Below are positions 43,701 to 56,782 of a stretch of DNA of 64,000 bases, in pieces. The translations under genes and the position numbers were made by a program. The notes below the pieces were generated by a model. That model made no database searches and was not told where the DNA came from. It saw nothing but the letters and a program-made list of their open reading frames with translations. The number at the start of each line of letters is the position of its first letter. The stretch's first letter is position 1. The DNA is taken from assembly GCA_964019415.1 (NCBI GenBank), contig OZ025869.1:8535214-8599213 (forward strand). The letters are read 5' to 3'. The stretch comes from Ianthella basta. Taxonomy: Eukaryota > Porifera > Demospongiae > Verongiida > Ianthellidae.

Positions 43701-44179
43701 ATACCAGAAGTACAATAGATTAGACAAAATGACATGAAACACAGTTATGTATGCAATAATGTAATGGTTTTTCAGTTCCATATAAGTAACACTGTGTGAT
43801 ACATGACTATTCTTCTTTATCAGAACTAGCATTCAGATCTTCCTCCCCAGGATGCAGATAATCCACAATTGATCCCGCGATTGAAGCACCAATGTCAGCA
43901 TCACCGTACAGTATGATGCCATTGCTTGCTGCTTTAAAGCAGACAATGGCAAACTGACTTGGATTTGATGAGAATAAAATAAATGTGCAACTAGTGCAAA
44001 TATGTACACTAGCAAATGTAGTGCAAATTTGGGATACGAACATGGTACATGGACTCTTGGAGATGATGAAGATTTCAAAACCAAATGTAAGATCAAATTT
44101 ACTGAGGGTAACTGCACAACTCAAACCGACCTAGCAGCTTGTGAGAAGACAGGCAGATGATAATTCAGAATTAATGGAA
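43701..44179. other. No gene recognised
   Basis: A+T-rich sequence with minus-strand Ser-rich frames that match nothing I know. Confidence 0.3.
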
Positions 44180-44710
44180 TTAACCCTACTTTAAACCAAT
44201 TCAATATTCCGTCATCGACCCAATGCATAATCTGTTTCTGGGCACAGGCAAACACATGCTGGAAATGTGGTTGGAATTAGACATTCTGACAAAGACAAAC
44301 TTATTGTGTTCGGAAAAGTGCATGCATAGTTTCTTAATCCCAGATGGCATTGGCTGACTGCCAACCAACATTGAAGGCGTAATTGCAGGATTTATTGCAG
44401 ATCAGCGGAGGAATTGGATCCTCATATTCTCCCCAGTTTTGTTGTGCGGCCTCATAGAGAATGAGCACCGGAGGGATCCTTGATGCTGTTTGTTACAGCA
44501 TGTTCCATATTTACATCTAGGATTCTGCGCCTTACTCGTGCTAAAGAAGCTGATGATCGCATATTGTCATTTTTCAAAACCTACCTGCATCTGTATAAGA
44601 ATAAGTCTTGTACCATGAACATGCATCTACATTTTCACCTGTTGCAATGTATTCATGATTATGGTAGTACTAGTGGGTTTCGGTTGTATGTGAAGCTTCA
44701 TGCAGCATGA
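44180..44710 (+). pseudogene. tnp2/Plavaka-type CACTA transposase fragment, third and most decayed
   Basis: The sequence reads YSVIDPMHNLFLGTGKHMLE, then DILTKTNLL and AGFIADQRRNWILIFSPVLL. After a frame change come CTMNMHLHFHLLQCIHDYG and a truncated end where FGPxxxFxFExxNG should lie. Blocks are in the same order as in the intact transposase (DPMHNLFLG...), with several stops. No terminal repeats were found. Confidence 0.7.
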
Positions 44711-44949
44711 TTAGATAGCGTCCACAAGTAGTGCAGGAAACTCAGGTTCAGAGGCAATTGGGGCAGCTCGTGAACATCACTAACAACCTGCCAACACTGA
44801 ACAACACCAGAAAGCTAGTCTGCACACCACACAATGTAGTGCAGTTGAAGGGCAATGCAGGGTTTGCCACAGAGAATGTCTCCAATAGAGCAGTGGAGGA
44901 AGAGATTGATGAGAGGAAAGAGGTTTAGCTTGAAGTCTTTCTTTACTAC

Positions 44950-45600
44950 TAATCAACCCTTTGAACTTGTCCCATACGATGATGAAGAGCTGCCGAAGTT
45001 CAAACCTGCACCACAGTTCTTGGTATGACAGTCCTTGGTATGAATGGTATGATGATGTCCTTGGGTAAGACAAGCTCTACAAGATCTGCCCACTGCTGGA
45101 GTCAATCAGTGTGAACTGCCAGCAACACTATAGGCTACACAGAGAGTTTCTGTTGATGAGGCTATGGTGGCATTCAAGGGACGATCCACAATGAAGCAAT
45201 ATGTTCCAAAGTAACCCACTAAACATGGGCACTCTGCGATGCTCACTGTGGTTACATGTGCAATTTTGATGCGTACTGTGGGGCAACACCAGGCGTACCA
45301 GAGCATGGATTGGGTCAAGCAGTTGGCCGGAAGGTAGCATAACCTGTACTTGGCAAAGGACATTTCCTCTTCTATGACAACGTCTTCTCATCTGTACTCT
45401 TGGCATTGCACTTGTTGATCAAAAATACCTACCCTGTCGCCACTACACGAGTGAATCTGACGGATTGGCCCAAACCACTGAAAGCCATGAAGAAGCTCAA
45501 CCGTCAACTCCAGCGGGGACAACACCATCATGGATCCGTCTGGTGCACTTGTTTTTTGATAATGCAGGAAGTAAACTGCTACTTTATGTCGTAGGGCAAT
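44950..45600 (+). pseudogene. piggyBac-type transposase (DDE_Tnp_1_7) fragment
   Basis: Reading with shifts gives VSVDEAMVAFKGRSTMKQYV (the second catalytic Asp block), PTKHGHSAM, CNFDAYCGATPGVPEHGLGQ, KGHFLFYDNVFSSVLLALHL (third catalytic Asp) and NLTDWPKPLKAM. This is the ordered core of piggyBac transposases. The first Asp region and the C-terminal RING-like finger are absent or unreadable. Confidence 0.7.
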
Positions 45601-46679
45601 GGAATTGGTGTAGCAGCAGGTTCGTGACTACATTAGAGCATGTCTATCCACATCTTCATCACCATCTGCTGCTGATCATGTTTCAATTGTACCATCATCA
45701 CCATTTTATCTGTGGCTGGGTCACCTACATCTACAGCTTCTACAGCACTTCAACCCTACCTTCCTCCACGGGTAATTTTGTTTAATTTGTGGCTTAACTA
45801 AAGCTTCCACTATGCAGCTGACAAATGTCTGTGTGGCTGAAGCTTGTTTTCAGATTAGTTTATTGCTACATCCCATCTGCCTGTTTGCTGAGTTAGTCTC
45901 TATGTAGCATTGTGTCTCGACTCTACCACACCTGTTCCATGCGTGTATACTCGTCCATGTATACTCATACAAGCACACAGCAGACACAGCACACCAGATG
46001 TGTACATGCAAGTACACCAGAGATGAGATATATTCTTTGTGTGTAAAGTCAGGTCCATCCCACAACAAAGGTCGGAAGAAACGATGCCATGTCTGCATCG
46101 GCTGCAAAAGTCGACAGCAGTTGTAAATATTGTAGGCAGCCACAACAGAAGAAAGCATGTGTAAACAGAAAACGTGTCAACTTGTAGTGATTGTAGCTGA
46201 ATTATCTAACCGTAGACATTTCCATTTTAAGCCTTTTTCATAGTTTGCTTGTTTTCCATGGTTTTTGGCATATTAGGGTAAGTGCACAGCAGAATCTTAC
46301 AATTGTGATCATTATATTATACAGTTTATTGCGAGTCATCTTAGAGATGCTCATATATCAGTACATATGTATTATGTGGGTGAGTGTTGTCTCACTGTAT
46401 GTACCCATTCTGGAAAACTTTAAGCTGGATGAACCATATAAGAGTGGAGCACAGCCTTGCCAGCCCATTTTCTTGCATGCAGAGTATCGCAATCCAGCTA
46501 GTATAGAGGCATGTCAAGATAGTAAACAACACCATGTCGTGTCAAATTAGGGTTAGTGTCCAGAGGCTATCACAGCATATATCCATTACGCCAGAGAATA
46601 AATATTGTGCCAAATGTTGAAGTACATTTTTAGTACAATTAAACAGTTACAGCAATTCACACTGCAAATGAAAAGCAGT
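45601..46679. other. No gene recognised
   Basis: Open frames on both strands (for example 45850-46158 minus and 46245-46550 plus) lack known motifs. Confidence 0.3.
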
Positions 46680-47532
46680 ACTATCTATATAATATAATTA
46701 AGTGTGTTTGCTTGTTTGTCTGTTCGTTCGTGATTCGGGCAAAAACTACCGCATGTGGATTATGGCAAACATTGTTTACATAGGGTGAACCGTGTGGTTA
46801 ATCACGTTCTTCTATGTTACCATGACTACGCATGTGACTGTGCGTGATGTGCGCGTGATTTGAGAGCTGGATTGAACAGAAATGCAGAATTCATCCTGCC
46901 TCTCTGAAGCATTTACGAAGAAAAGCGTTTTTCTTTGCAGCAAGACGTCTGTGCGTGGCGTGAGGAAGGTTACGTGGTCATTTTCAAGGGCTTGTTCGAA
47001 TGAATTATGACGTTTCAGCAGGAAGTCACGATATTGTCATGTAATATGCCTACCTATTTCACCATTGCTTCCACTAAACGGCTGTGCCACAGTTGTCGAG
47101 AAGGTTTTTTCGTGGGATGAAGATAAAAATGGTTAGTCAACTGAATCCTCTAGCTTCTCCATGTGGGCAAATACTGTGCAAGGTTCCTATCTAGAATTAT
47201 ACGACCCTAAACATTCCTAACCATCGAGTAGCCGCAGTTTTCTCATCATAGCTTCACAGCGGAATGGAACTTTGCCCACATGGAAAAGTTAGATAGCACA
47301 AATGCGCATCAAATGATGCCCTTTCCTTTGGTCTGAGACTTTCCCTTCAATGTGGCAACGGCATTTACCTCCATTTTGGTGCCTTCACTATTGTCGATAT
47401 AACTCGCTGTAATAGAGCTCTATTAACAAAAGTCATGCACAGAGTTACAAAGGGGTACTTTGTCTCTTCCGCAGTACTTGTCCTGTTCTGATCTAGCTGT
47501 AGCTAGCACTACCAACAAGCATTGGAACCCTA
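46680..47532. other. Candidate Helitron 5' end and spacer
   Basis: At about 46686, after an A, comes TCTATATAATATAATTAAG followed by TTGTTTGTCTGTTCGTTCG. Helitrons start with TC, usually in a TCTATATA-like context, after a target A. The only Helitron protein piece in the window lies 850 bp downstream. No 3' CTRR end was found. Confidence 0.3.
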
Positions 47533-47874
47533 GTGCAATCACTTGATGAGCTCATTCAGATGGTGTATCCAAACATCAGTGTCAATGCAAAGAACACCAA
47601 GTGGTTGGGTGAGCGTGCTATACTTGCTCCTTTGAATAGCATAGTGAACAGCGCTAACCAACAGATGACACATAAGTTTGCTGGAGAATCTGTAGTCTAC
47701 AGGTCAGTTGACACAGCCATTTCAGAGGATGAAGCAAATCATTTTCCTGTTGAGCTTCTTAACTCTATTGATGTGTCAGGGTTACCACCACACACCTTAT
47801 GCCTTAAGGTTGGATTCCCTATCATTGTTCTGCGCTCACTAGATCCGCCCCACCTAACCTATAATGTATGCTGA
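47533..47874 (+). pseudogene. Helitron/PIF1-type helicase C-terminal fragment
   Basis: The frame reads WLGERAILAPLNSIVNSANQ, VDTAISEDEANHFPVELLNS and SGLPPHTLCLKVGFPIIVLR, ending in LDPPHLTYNVC. The RAILAP and LNSxxxSGLPPHxLxLKVGxP blocks are characteristic of PIF1-like helicases of Helitrons. The Walker motifs upstream are missing. Confidence 0.75.
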
Positions 47875-48959
47875 GCACAGCTACTACTAAGGATTGGTAC
47901 AAATTATAGGAGTCATACGTATGATCATTAGTCACAATTCTGTAATGTGCTTGGGCCTGAGTTGATGTGAATTACAGAGAGAAGACAAGATGGGAGCCCT
48001 TGGGATAAAACTTGCTCATGAGGCACTGTACACACACACCTAGAGGCAGTGCGTATACACATTGCTAATATTAATACAAGTGACACTCAGATCTAATTGG
48101 ATACACTAGGCTAGCCACTGCATGATTCATACTGTCGTGTGCCTCAGGTGATCGTTTTGGTGGCCACACAATCATATAAATAGCAGCTCCCAGCATCAAC
48201 CACCTTACCTACGCTTACTGCATGCTTACTGCTAGAGCAATGGCCACTAAAATACTTACCACATGAAAGGTGGAACGTTGAATGTCTACCAAGCCGATCG
48301 TGAGCTGGTCAGGTGGAGGGGATCAAAGAGACGGACAACAAGAAGCCTGTGTCACTTCCAGCACTATTGTCAAAAAGGCCTGGAGTAATGCCGCTTTGAA
48401 CACAAAGCTATCTACAACCTCCCGTAACACCACCCTTTGGGATATGCTGGAAGTTCTACTTGGACGGCTGCAACAAACAGGGCTGCCATTTCATTCATTG
48501 GAAAACAGACTATGAGGCAAAGCAATAGTAGCTGAACTCTAAACACTACCACAAACGGCTTTCTAAAAGCCACCACTGGCCAGAAAATTATCTAGCTGTA
48601 TACTACGTAGCTACCTATACCACACCTTGTGTCGCACATGCATTGCGCTTGGTCTTCTTTGCCAAGTAGTGTAGTAGGTTCCTGGAAAGAAGTGGTGGAA
48701 GGAATTTCTACAGCGTTGGCCATGCCTATCTGAAAGGAAGCCACAGCACTTTCCAAACAACCGGGCTCAGGCATCCACACTGGAAGTGATGGACAAGTAC
48801 TTCCAAAACCTGCAGGTAACTACAAATAGGTGCTACTTGTGCATGTATAAAATAATGTTAGTTAGTATACAGTAGGCAGAGTTGTATCTAAAAGAATAAG
48901 AATGTAAAGTGTAACTACCTTGTGTCTAAATAGGAACTTTTCCGAAAGCATAAACTGGA
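47875..48959. other. No gene recognised
   Basis: A short frame (48282-48515) and mixed sequence. The region before 48960 may be the decayed N-terminus of the pogo fragment, but I cannot support it. Confidence 0.3.
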
Positions 48960-49230
48960 CAGGATGACTCCGAGTGAACAAGGAAGGCGCATTTGGAACT
49001 GCAATGAGACAGGCATTTGCACAGCAGTTGCATCACAGAAAATCATCACACGAAGGGGGGATAAGGATGTCCATGAAACGGGAGGGGGCAGCAGCAGAGA
49101 TTACATCACTATTCTAGCTGGTGGATCGGGCATTGGAGAGAGGTTGCCTCCCTACATCGTGCACAAGGGTAAAAATCTACAAGCAACTCACACTCAAGGT
49201 GGTCCTCCAGGTACACATTACTCCCAATGA
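48960..49230 (+). pseudogene. pogo/Tigger-type transposase fragment (DDE_1)
   Basis: The reading IWNCNETGICTAVASQKIIT includes the first catalytic position (normally CDE, here CNE). Then RRGDKDVHETGGGSSRDYIT and GERLPPYIVHKGKNL follow. This is the usual first half of a DDE_1 domain. The Asp-to-Asn change and truncation mark it as dead. It differs in sequence from the pogo fragment at 43 kb. Confidence 0.65.
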
Positions 49231-49864
49231 GGACGTTGTCGCTTCGCTCTCATGTTTCATACAGTGGTACGTGTTCAAATTTACATCGCAAGAAGGAGTA
49301 TAACTGAGGTAAGTAAAGGTACCCTGTGTTTTGCATTGTCCCATATCGCTAGCGGCGTTGGTAGAAGACAAGACTCCAAAATCAGTCCGGAATTAGGCGC
49401 CCTTACCTTACACAATTTTACTCAATAACTCTACACAAAGTACAACAATGCACAATGGTTCACACCACAGTCCCTACCAGATTAAACTGCAATATCACCT
49501 TTTGTGTCAACATTGCAGGGTCTGTGAAGACTCAAAACCCACATTACTGGATTCATTGTTCAAACTGATGTTTAGCATGGCAAGAAAGTATATGCTTTCG
49601 TGAACCATCTGCAATGGCCACATGACTCCAATTTGACAATAAACATTTTGGAGGAAGTACTCTCAGAGTGGCACCACAACCAACTCCCAGAAGTCCTATA
49701 TCTATGCTATCTAATCTATCTATCATATCTATTTCTGTTACACTTTTATGTACCTAGCTGCCTCCACATGCTCATTAGAAAGAACAAGCTTGTAATGAGG
49801 ATCCAAGAATGTACCAGCTACGTAGGGTGAATCAAAGTCAACACAGTGAGTGTCCTGCATCTTC
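49231..49864. other. No gene recognised
   Basis: A+T-rich sequence with no motif. Confidence 0.3.
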
Positions 49865-50086
49865 CTAAATTAATTGCTTGTTCAAGTCGCAAAGCATGCA
49901 GCCAGAAACCATTGCTAAATCGGGCTTTTGCCCCATTTCTTCCAGGTGCATGCTAAGCTCGATAAGAACAGAGATGACAGTTGAAATTGTTGTCATGTCC
50001 TCAGCACTTTCCAAGTTTGTGTAATGAGCAAATGGTTCAAGCAGCTGCTTGTAGTTCTCAAGCATTTTCCAGTCACTGTTTTGCAA
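49865..50086 (-). pseudogene. hAT-type transposase fragment
   Basis: The minus strand reads SDWKMLENYKQLLEPFAHYT, NLESAEDMTTISTVISVLIEL and LAMVSGCMLCDLNKQ. The W..LE....LEPF...T..LS.......S.V.P block precedes the dimerisation domain in hAT transposases. Only this block is left. Confidence 0.55.
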
Positions 50087-53000
50087 GCAGTCTCAAGTCA
50101 ACTCTGCACACACAGCTGAGACACAAACATGCAACTTGAGTAAACGAGACACTACCAAAAATCTCGAGCTCCATCACGTAGGGCAGTCTACTACTAGCTT
50201 TTATCAGACAACTGAATCAGTCTCTCTGTACCTTTGGTGGATCTATTAAACTTTGCTACCAAGTTGCGCACCTTTGAAATAATATTTTACTGGCAATGAA
50301 TATATCCAGCCATGGCCCATCACTGACGGCCCATCACCAACCAACTCACAGACAGACCAACACACAGAAGATGCTCCTGTCCTGGCCTAGTCTATTGCGC
50401 TAGACCAGCTCAGCATTTCTGTGTATAAATGTGATAGAGGTCTATCTCGACAGACCAACCCTGGACCCCCACTATAACTTCAGCACTTCCTTGAGCCTGG
50501 TCCTACCCTCTACAGGATTGTGACCAGGTCATTGAATCATGTGAATCATGTTGAATTCCGTCAATGAGGTGTTGGGGAAGAGGAGGCAATAGAGAGTTGG
50601 GGGAGGTGAACCTGATAGCAGTTGTCTACACAATCAGAGTCTTCAGCTGTGTGCTATTTAGAGACCAGGTAGGTGCAGTACTAATTCATTGGGTGCTTGA
50701 GGGATTGCGGGACTGTCCACTCGTCCGCTGTTTTACCTACTGGGATAGAACAAAAGTCAGCTTGCGCGTTCGAGCAAAGAAACAAAGTGATTATGCAAGT
50801 ACATTATGTACACTATAGATCTCCACGATCCAGGCAAGAACTGCACCAAGGATGGTGTGCATTGTGTGTGATGCTCTTGCATAAAACTGTATATTGTTTA
50901 TCATCGGTTTGTGAACAGCTTTGTATCAAAAGTCTATCAGTATGTATGTACAGTGTAGTTATGGCTATAGTTCACTTCTTTTCCAAGTATGGAATTTTGT
51001 ATAGGTGCTTAACATTTCTCTTGCCATACGTGCGCTTCCATCAGAGAAGGGAGCTTCTTCGCGAAGTCCAAGATGACCCTCCAGAAGTGGCTGATCTTGC
51101 TATACTGGTATACAAATCAAAGGATAAACCTAACCCTCCTAAATTGTGAACATTAACACTATCTACAGATGGCGGTGTCCAACATGCCACAAATGTGTTA
51201 CAATCCAAGAAGGCAGTTTCTTCAGCAAATTGAAGCTGTCACTCCAAAAATGGCTGGTTCTCTTCTATTGGTGGTCGAGACAGTATCCCAATACAGATGC
51301 TGCTAAAGAGGCAAAGTGGACATAAATTCAGTTGTAGCCATATACCGTTGGCTTAGGGAGGCATGCAGCACTATCAGCTAGTCAGCACACCAGCAAAGCT
51401 AGGTGGTGCTGGAGTAGTAGTACAAATTGGCGAGTCTCAAATTCAGCACAAATCCAAGGTATGCATAAGGTGGTACACAAAGTGACACATGTATCTAGGA
51501 ACATGAGTGAATATGCACTTCCTTTTAATTTTGTCACAGTACCACTGGGGAAGAACCACCTCCAATGAAGTCTGTGTTTTTGGCATGGTGGACACCAGCA
51601 GCCTGCACTTGGATACATGGAGATTGTGCCATGCCGAGATGCCAGTACACTGCTCCCCATCATTCAAGCACACACACGCCCCAGCACTATCATCCACAGC
51701 GATCAGTGGAGTTCTTACAATTTACTGCTTTTCAGAAGAAGCCTATGGCGGAACAGCAGCTACCTGGGCAGTTGACCGACTCCGGAACAAGCGAATCAGC
51801 AGGCACTACTCCTTTGGCTTCAAAACCCACTAGTTGGAGTAGGAAGCGAGCCCGAAAGGCACAAATACACGCTATGAGGCAGAAGAGGTGGAGCAGTGAT
51901 CTCCCTGCACCATTGCCTGGCCTACCAGGACAATCACCAGTGGTATCCTTCAATTTGACCGGGGAATTGTCTGTAGCCTCCCAAAACTTATGAGAAGAGT
52001 CATCTATGCTGCTCCCTAGCGTCTCTAGACAACCCCCCAGCATACCTACTACCACCAATCTTGACGAATCTTCAGATGCCACCACTGGTAATATAGCAGA
52101 TGAACTTCTACCTCCAAATGATTGCTTGTCTTCAACAGTTCGATGACTTTAAGTACGAGCTGTCAGCAGTTGCGTCATACCTCATCCGAGACCTGAAACA
52201 TCACTGCATCTACTTGCCCAAGGTAAACTTTGCTACACACAGCACTAATTGACCAAGGTATACAATGTTCAGTAGCGAACTTCAATTTATGCAATTTCAT
52301 TCAGAGCTGAGCCCCATCGAATAATGCTGGAGACGGGCCAAGAAGTACGCAAGGTCACACTGCGACGACAGCTTTCCGCAACTGCAGAACACCGTGCCAA
52401 GAGCCCTGGCTGTTGTGTCCCTGAACCTGGTCCAGAAATACTTCCAGAAGGTCCGGGACTATCAGAGGACTTACATGGAGGGAAAATCGCTTGCAAATCC
52501 GCAGTCGAAGGTGGATACTTGCAAAAACGGTGCTACAATTTCTTTGTGTTACTTGTGAGAGGTGACAGTTTCCCATTAGACAGTGATTATATCTTATTAA
52601 AGAGCAAGAATATGTGAGCGCATAGAGTAAAAATGCAAGCATAAACACGCATGCTGAAAGGTGAGAAACGTGAGTATGAATATCCTAAAATAGTGATGGA
52701 TAGTTGCATCATAGTTCTATAACAGGAACACTGGGGCCTTCCCTATGGCTATATTTAGAATCTACAAGTTGTCTAGATGCCTTTTATAGAAACCTTTTAC
52801 CAATTCAATTTTTGCAACTCGCAGAAACGATCGTGTGGCTAAAAACAATCTGCAACAACGAGTAATTATTTCAAGATGGACGTGTTGGTAGCAATCCTGC
52901 TGGTTCTTATTGCAAATTTGCTTGCTATGTATGAGATCAATCTTCTCCTGTTGTTCCTTATCGAGATAGCGTATGCCAGAGAAAGAATTCTGTACTTGGA

Positions 53001-53252
53001 TTATGCGAGTTCTTCTAGTCGTGTTATGAGGAGACTGCGTTTCCGCGTGCAAAGCTCTTGCATCACATCATCATCACTTACACTTGTAGACTGTCATGTT
53101 GATGCAGCTTCACAGCTGGAGGTTTGCTCCCACTGCTCGTAGGTTGCTGGGTAGCTACAGCTTCGCTATTATGACTCCACGCACCAACATATGTGAAACA
53201 TGTGAGAATTTAAGAGGTAATGTCATGAGATCTGTCACCAAAGAAGAGTAAC
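50087..53252. other. About 3.2 kb without a recognisable gene
   Basis: Several open frames exist (for example 50697-51149, 51565-51993 and 52324-52617 plus). None shows a domain I can name. The 51835-51900 stretch encodes a short basic WSRKRARKAQIHAMRQKRW block. It may be old TE sequence. Confidence 0.3.
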
Positions 53253-54500
53253 TTGAAGCAACACAGGAATTTCAAAAGCGCCTGCACATTGCTCAGGAAC
53301 ATCATACCTTCTATTCTAATGCAGCCACCTTGCGTGTGGAATTTGGAGAAGCTGCGCAACTTCAGGGATGACCTTCGAGACAAAGAGAATGAAAATGAAA
53401 TAAGGCAGCTGGTGAACTGCGTAATGGATGCACATGGACTAGTTACAGCACAGATGCTACTGCAATTGGGAAGCTCAGCAGCTATGGAAGCTGACATCAT
53501 TGCAGAGGGATTCAGGGAGGGGTACGTGTCAGTCATTGGTGATGATGACAGGTCTGTGATGGCAACCATACAACAAGCAGTGCCTTTATGGTCAAGAAGA
53601 TAGTGTGTGCAAATCATGGCTGCAAGGCATACAGAAGTCGACTAGAGGCACTTGCAAAAGACAACCCCAGTATTGTGACAAAGGTGGGCTAGCCAAGAAA
53701 GCAATTCAAAGGCTGTCAGTACCAGGATTGCAATTGACAGGCACAGCACCACGTACAATATGCAACTGAGACATGACCTGAGGAACGGACCATCACACAG
53801 TTTTAGTGATCACACACGTTGCAGCAGAGAGATTTGCACATTTCAGCAGTCAGAGAGTACACCTGTGTCCGACGACATCGATGACAAAGATCAAGCCGTA
53901 CCACCTGCAAGTGACAACACACAATATAGAATAACAGATTGACACCATTATCCTGGCTGAAGCAGACAACACAACTCCTGACGACGAACATGATGCAACT
54001 CATGGTGGAGATCCACTAGTGGCTTCTGATCTTGTTCCGGGTCTAAATGCTGTTGCCAAATGTACCGATTGCATTGTATCTCTTGCACCACAACTGATTG
54101 TGAACCAAACCAGCAATCTGGCAGAAAACAACATGTCCATCAAACATGTCATGGATGGAGGAAGTAAGTAGTTCAACTGCATCCAGAGTGGCTCCTTCAA
54201 ACACTGCTGCACAGCTGTTGGTCTTGCAACACAGCATGGGCTAAACTGGACATCATTTTGGATGGCTGCCGCCAAGCATGAGGCAGGACCAGTGCTTAGT
54301 GCTCACACATCTGCTAAGGTGAGGAAACTTGCAGAGGAGAACAAGCACAAAACACACTAAGGAGTACAAGCTCCAAAGGAGGAGCACACACACTAAATCT
54401 GCTGCAGCCAGCAAAGATCACCACTACGGCCCAGACTCTCATCAACAATGTTCACTGACAGAGCTACTACAGCTCTGCCAAGAGTTCTATCAAAGAGAGG
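53253..54500 (+). pseudogene. Mutator-like transposase, degraded
   Basis: Reads LLQLGSSAAMEADIIAEGFR, then SVIGDDDRSVMATIQQAVP (the usual GDGDSSV site, damaged). Scattered over several frames come LRHDLRNGPSHSFSDHTRCS, then LAENNMSIKHVMDGGK, QSGSFKHCCTAVGL and a Lys-rich tail with DHHYGP. The order AMEA.I...GF / GD.D.SV / L..DL.NGP.H.F..H..C / GGK..N..Q.GSF is that of Mutator-like transposases of sponges and cnidarians. At least five frame breaks. Confidence 0.6.
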
Positions 54501-55770
54501 TACACGTCTCGATCACCACAACAGCATAGTTACATTGATTGAGCACCACACACGGCGTCAATCTGAAGACAGTTTGTAGCACTATCAGAACAGATTGAGA
54601 CACAGCTTCTAACTTTGGCAGAATTGCAAAGTGGTGTCCCACCACACCTGTTGGCAACCTGGTGCACTGTCAATGCAAATCATGCAGTGGTTACCATTCT
54701 CTCACTTTCTCTTAGGGTTGTGAAGAAATTCTTAGCTGCTCTTGGTGCGAACATAACTTCCGATGTCATGACTCGGCTTGGCAAGTGTTTTGGACCACTA
54801 AATGCATTCTTTGAGCACTACCCTGAAGGTCAACAACTGGACTCACAACGTCACGCTGCGGGAGGAAGACATCAAGGCCATGATAGACCAAGAGCACGTG
54901 TTTACTACCACTCCATCCCAAAAGTGACACGTCCTAGGCAAATATCACTCCCTCTTCCACAAGCATTCAGCTATGGACCTGAGGACGTGGTCAAGACAAA
55001 GCATGGGGATGTGCGTGTGTTTGCCTGTAACTGCAAACTCGGCTGACAGCAGTTCTGATGCGTAAATCAAGTGACAAATCCACCCCTGCACATAAGATAA
55101 GCTGGAACGTTCCAGGCAGTACCTGGATGGGGAGGCAAGGCGTCCTTATCGTCAGACATGCACAATATCAACTAGATGGATCTGTTAACCTGTCCTCAGC
55201 TGATGAGGTTAGTTGTGATGCTAGATTCGGATTCTACACCTTTGAAAACACCCATAACGATATGCAGATCATAGTGGTGCGATCTGATATCGCAGAGAAT
55301 CAAGATTATATATGAACAGAGGAAGCCTTTTAAATTAAACGCACTACATAAGCAGGCAAATTTGGCTATTTTTTTGTCTTTTTGAACATTCCATCATGGC
55401 TGGTGTGTCCTCTTGGATCACAGGAGTAGGACAGTCAAAATCAAATCAAATGCTTGTGTAGGAACACCTGCAGGTACTCCTACAGGCTCAGCTGCAAGCA
55501 GGTCAGTAGCGTGCAACAGTTGCTGTCCTGTTCTAGATAGGTACACACACACACATTTAAGAGCATGCTACAAAGATGCATACACAGAAACCCCGATGAA
55601 GATTGTGAGTGGCCAATTGGCAACAGAGAGAGCCATCTCTTTGTGTGAGGATACTTACACTCTCTGTTTGTAACGCATTTTGAGCAAATGCATGCCAACT
55701 TTGCACCAGAAAAGTGACGATCAAACTGATCATAATAAGGCATGCTTATATTAAGATATTGTAACTCTAT
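54501..55770. other. Unassigned open frames
   Basis: A 143-codon plus frame (54615-55046) has a hydrophobic helix (FLAALGANIT) and LGKCFGPLNAFFEHYP, but I cannot identify it. The 55058-55315 frame is also anonymous. A few stretches of CA occur near 55545. Confidence 0.3.
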
Positions 55771-55774
55771 ATGA

Positions 55775-55852
55775 CAGAAATATACATATATATATATACA
55801 GTATTACGAACATGAAATTATACGAATACCCAAATCTGAAAACAATATAGGC
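55775..55852. repeat. TA-repeat-linked dispersed motif (family 3, copy 3)
   Basis: ATGACAGAAATATA, a TA tract, ACGAACATGAAATTATACGA, then AAATCTGAAAACAATATAGG. It lies just before the exon set at 55874. Confidence 0.7.
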
Positions 55853-55873
55853 CAGAAATGCAACATCCGTAGT

Positions 55874-56684
55874 GTGTCCCAAGAGACTCCTTCAACCTCT
55901 AGAGCTGTAGAATCTGTAATGACACCCTTGAGCTCTGCAGTGCCCATCACAACACCATCAAGTTCAGCGCTAGCAACACACAACCAAATGCTTGCTGGGC
56001 CTGATCATGAGGCAGTGCTCGAGGAAGTGACTCGGATGCCTGAGGAGACACCCCTAGATCAAGAGACCTGCAGGTGTGTCATATTTTATACAGATCAGTC
56101 AATGTGTGACTACAGAGTAAAGCACTGTCTGAAACAGTGCAGTAAATGGCTATAGCTTTGTAATGCATCCGCCTTTCTCTAAAGGCCAGCTTTAGCTGAC
56201 CCTCAGGTGGTTGCTGTAGACATACTTCATCATATGCATCAATACTTACGTGCTACATATCAGAGTACTTGTTTGTGTATTAAGTTTCTCAAATTTGCCA
56301 TCTCTTTGTACTTTGCAGTGCGGTCCCAGGACTCCCTTGTGCTTAAGGAGCTGTCAAAGACAAACGACCTTTTGCAGCAATTGGTGGGTGATATGAGGAA
56401 AACCATTCATCGTGTGGGTGTGTTGGAAGACAAAATCATGAGTGGCAATTCTAGCTGCACTAGTAATACAGTTCCTCCATCAAAGACTCTTCAAAAGAGA
56501 ACCACCCCAGCAGCAGTCAGAGTAAGTACCATATATGGTTTGAAGCATGTGCTATGTATTGCTGTGTGCATATAACATACATTACATTGTAAGCACAAAA
56601 TCTCTAGAGAGAGGCAAGAAGAGTACACAGGATGCCACAGAAAAAGGATGAGGACTTCAATGGATGGCTGATTGCTCCTGGGTA
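55874..56684 (+). CDS. Exons of an unidentified protein with a coiled coil
   Basis: A first Ser/Thr/Pro-rich piece (SQETPSTSRAVESVMTPLSS...) ends near a GT at 56072. A second exon (about 56319-56520) has VLKELSKTNDLLQQLVGDMR, then VGVLEDKI, a coiled coil. The donor AGA|GTAAGT joins in phase to 56608-56681 (REARRVHRMPQKKD...GWLIAPG), which ends at another GTAAGA donor. The next exon is not found. The Ser-rich, coiled-coil, basic order is like the accessory gene of the CACTA element and like N-termini of BEN proteins. The identity is open. Confidence 0.4.
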
Positions 56685-56782
56685 AGAATGAGATTTAGTA
56701 ATCAGCATTAATTTTGGAGTAGGATTCTGCCTATATGGCTTGTCTGGATTGATTCTAATGTAAGTCTATGGTAGAGACGGGG

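Noticed and set aside
51565..51993. 142-codon frame with a basic WSRKRARKAQ block, considered as a gene
   Set aside because: Overlapping frames of similar length exist on both strands and no domain is recognisable.
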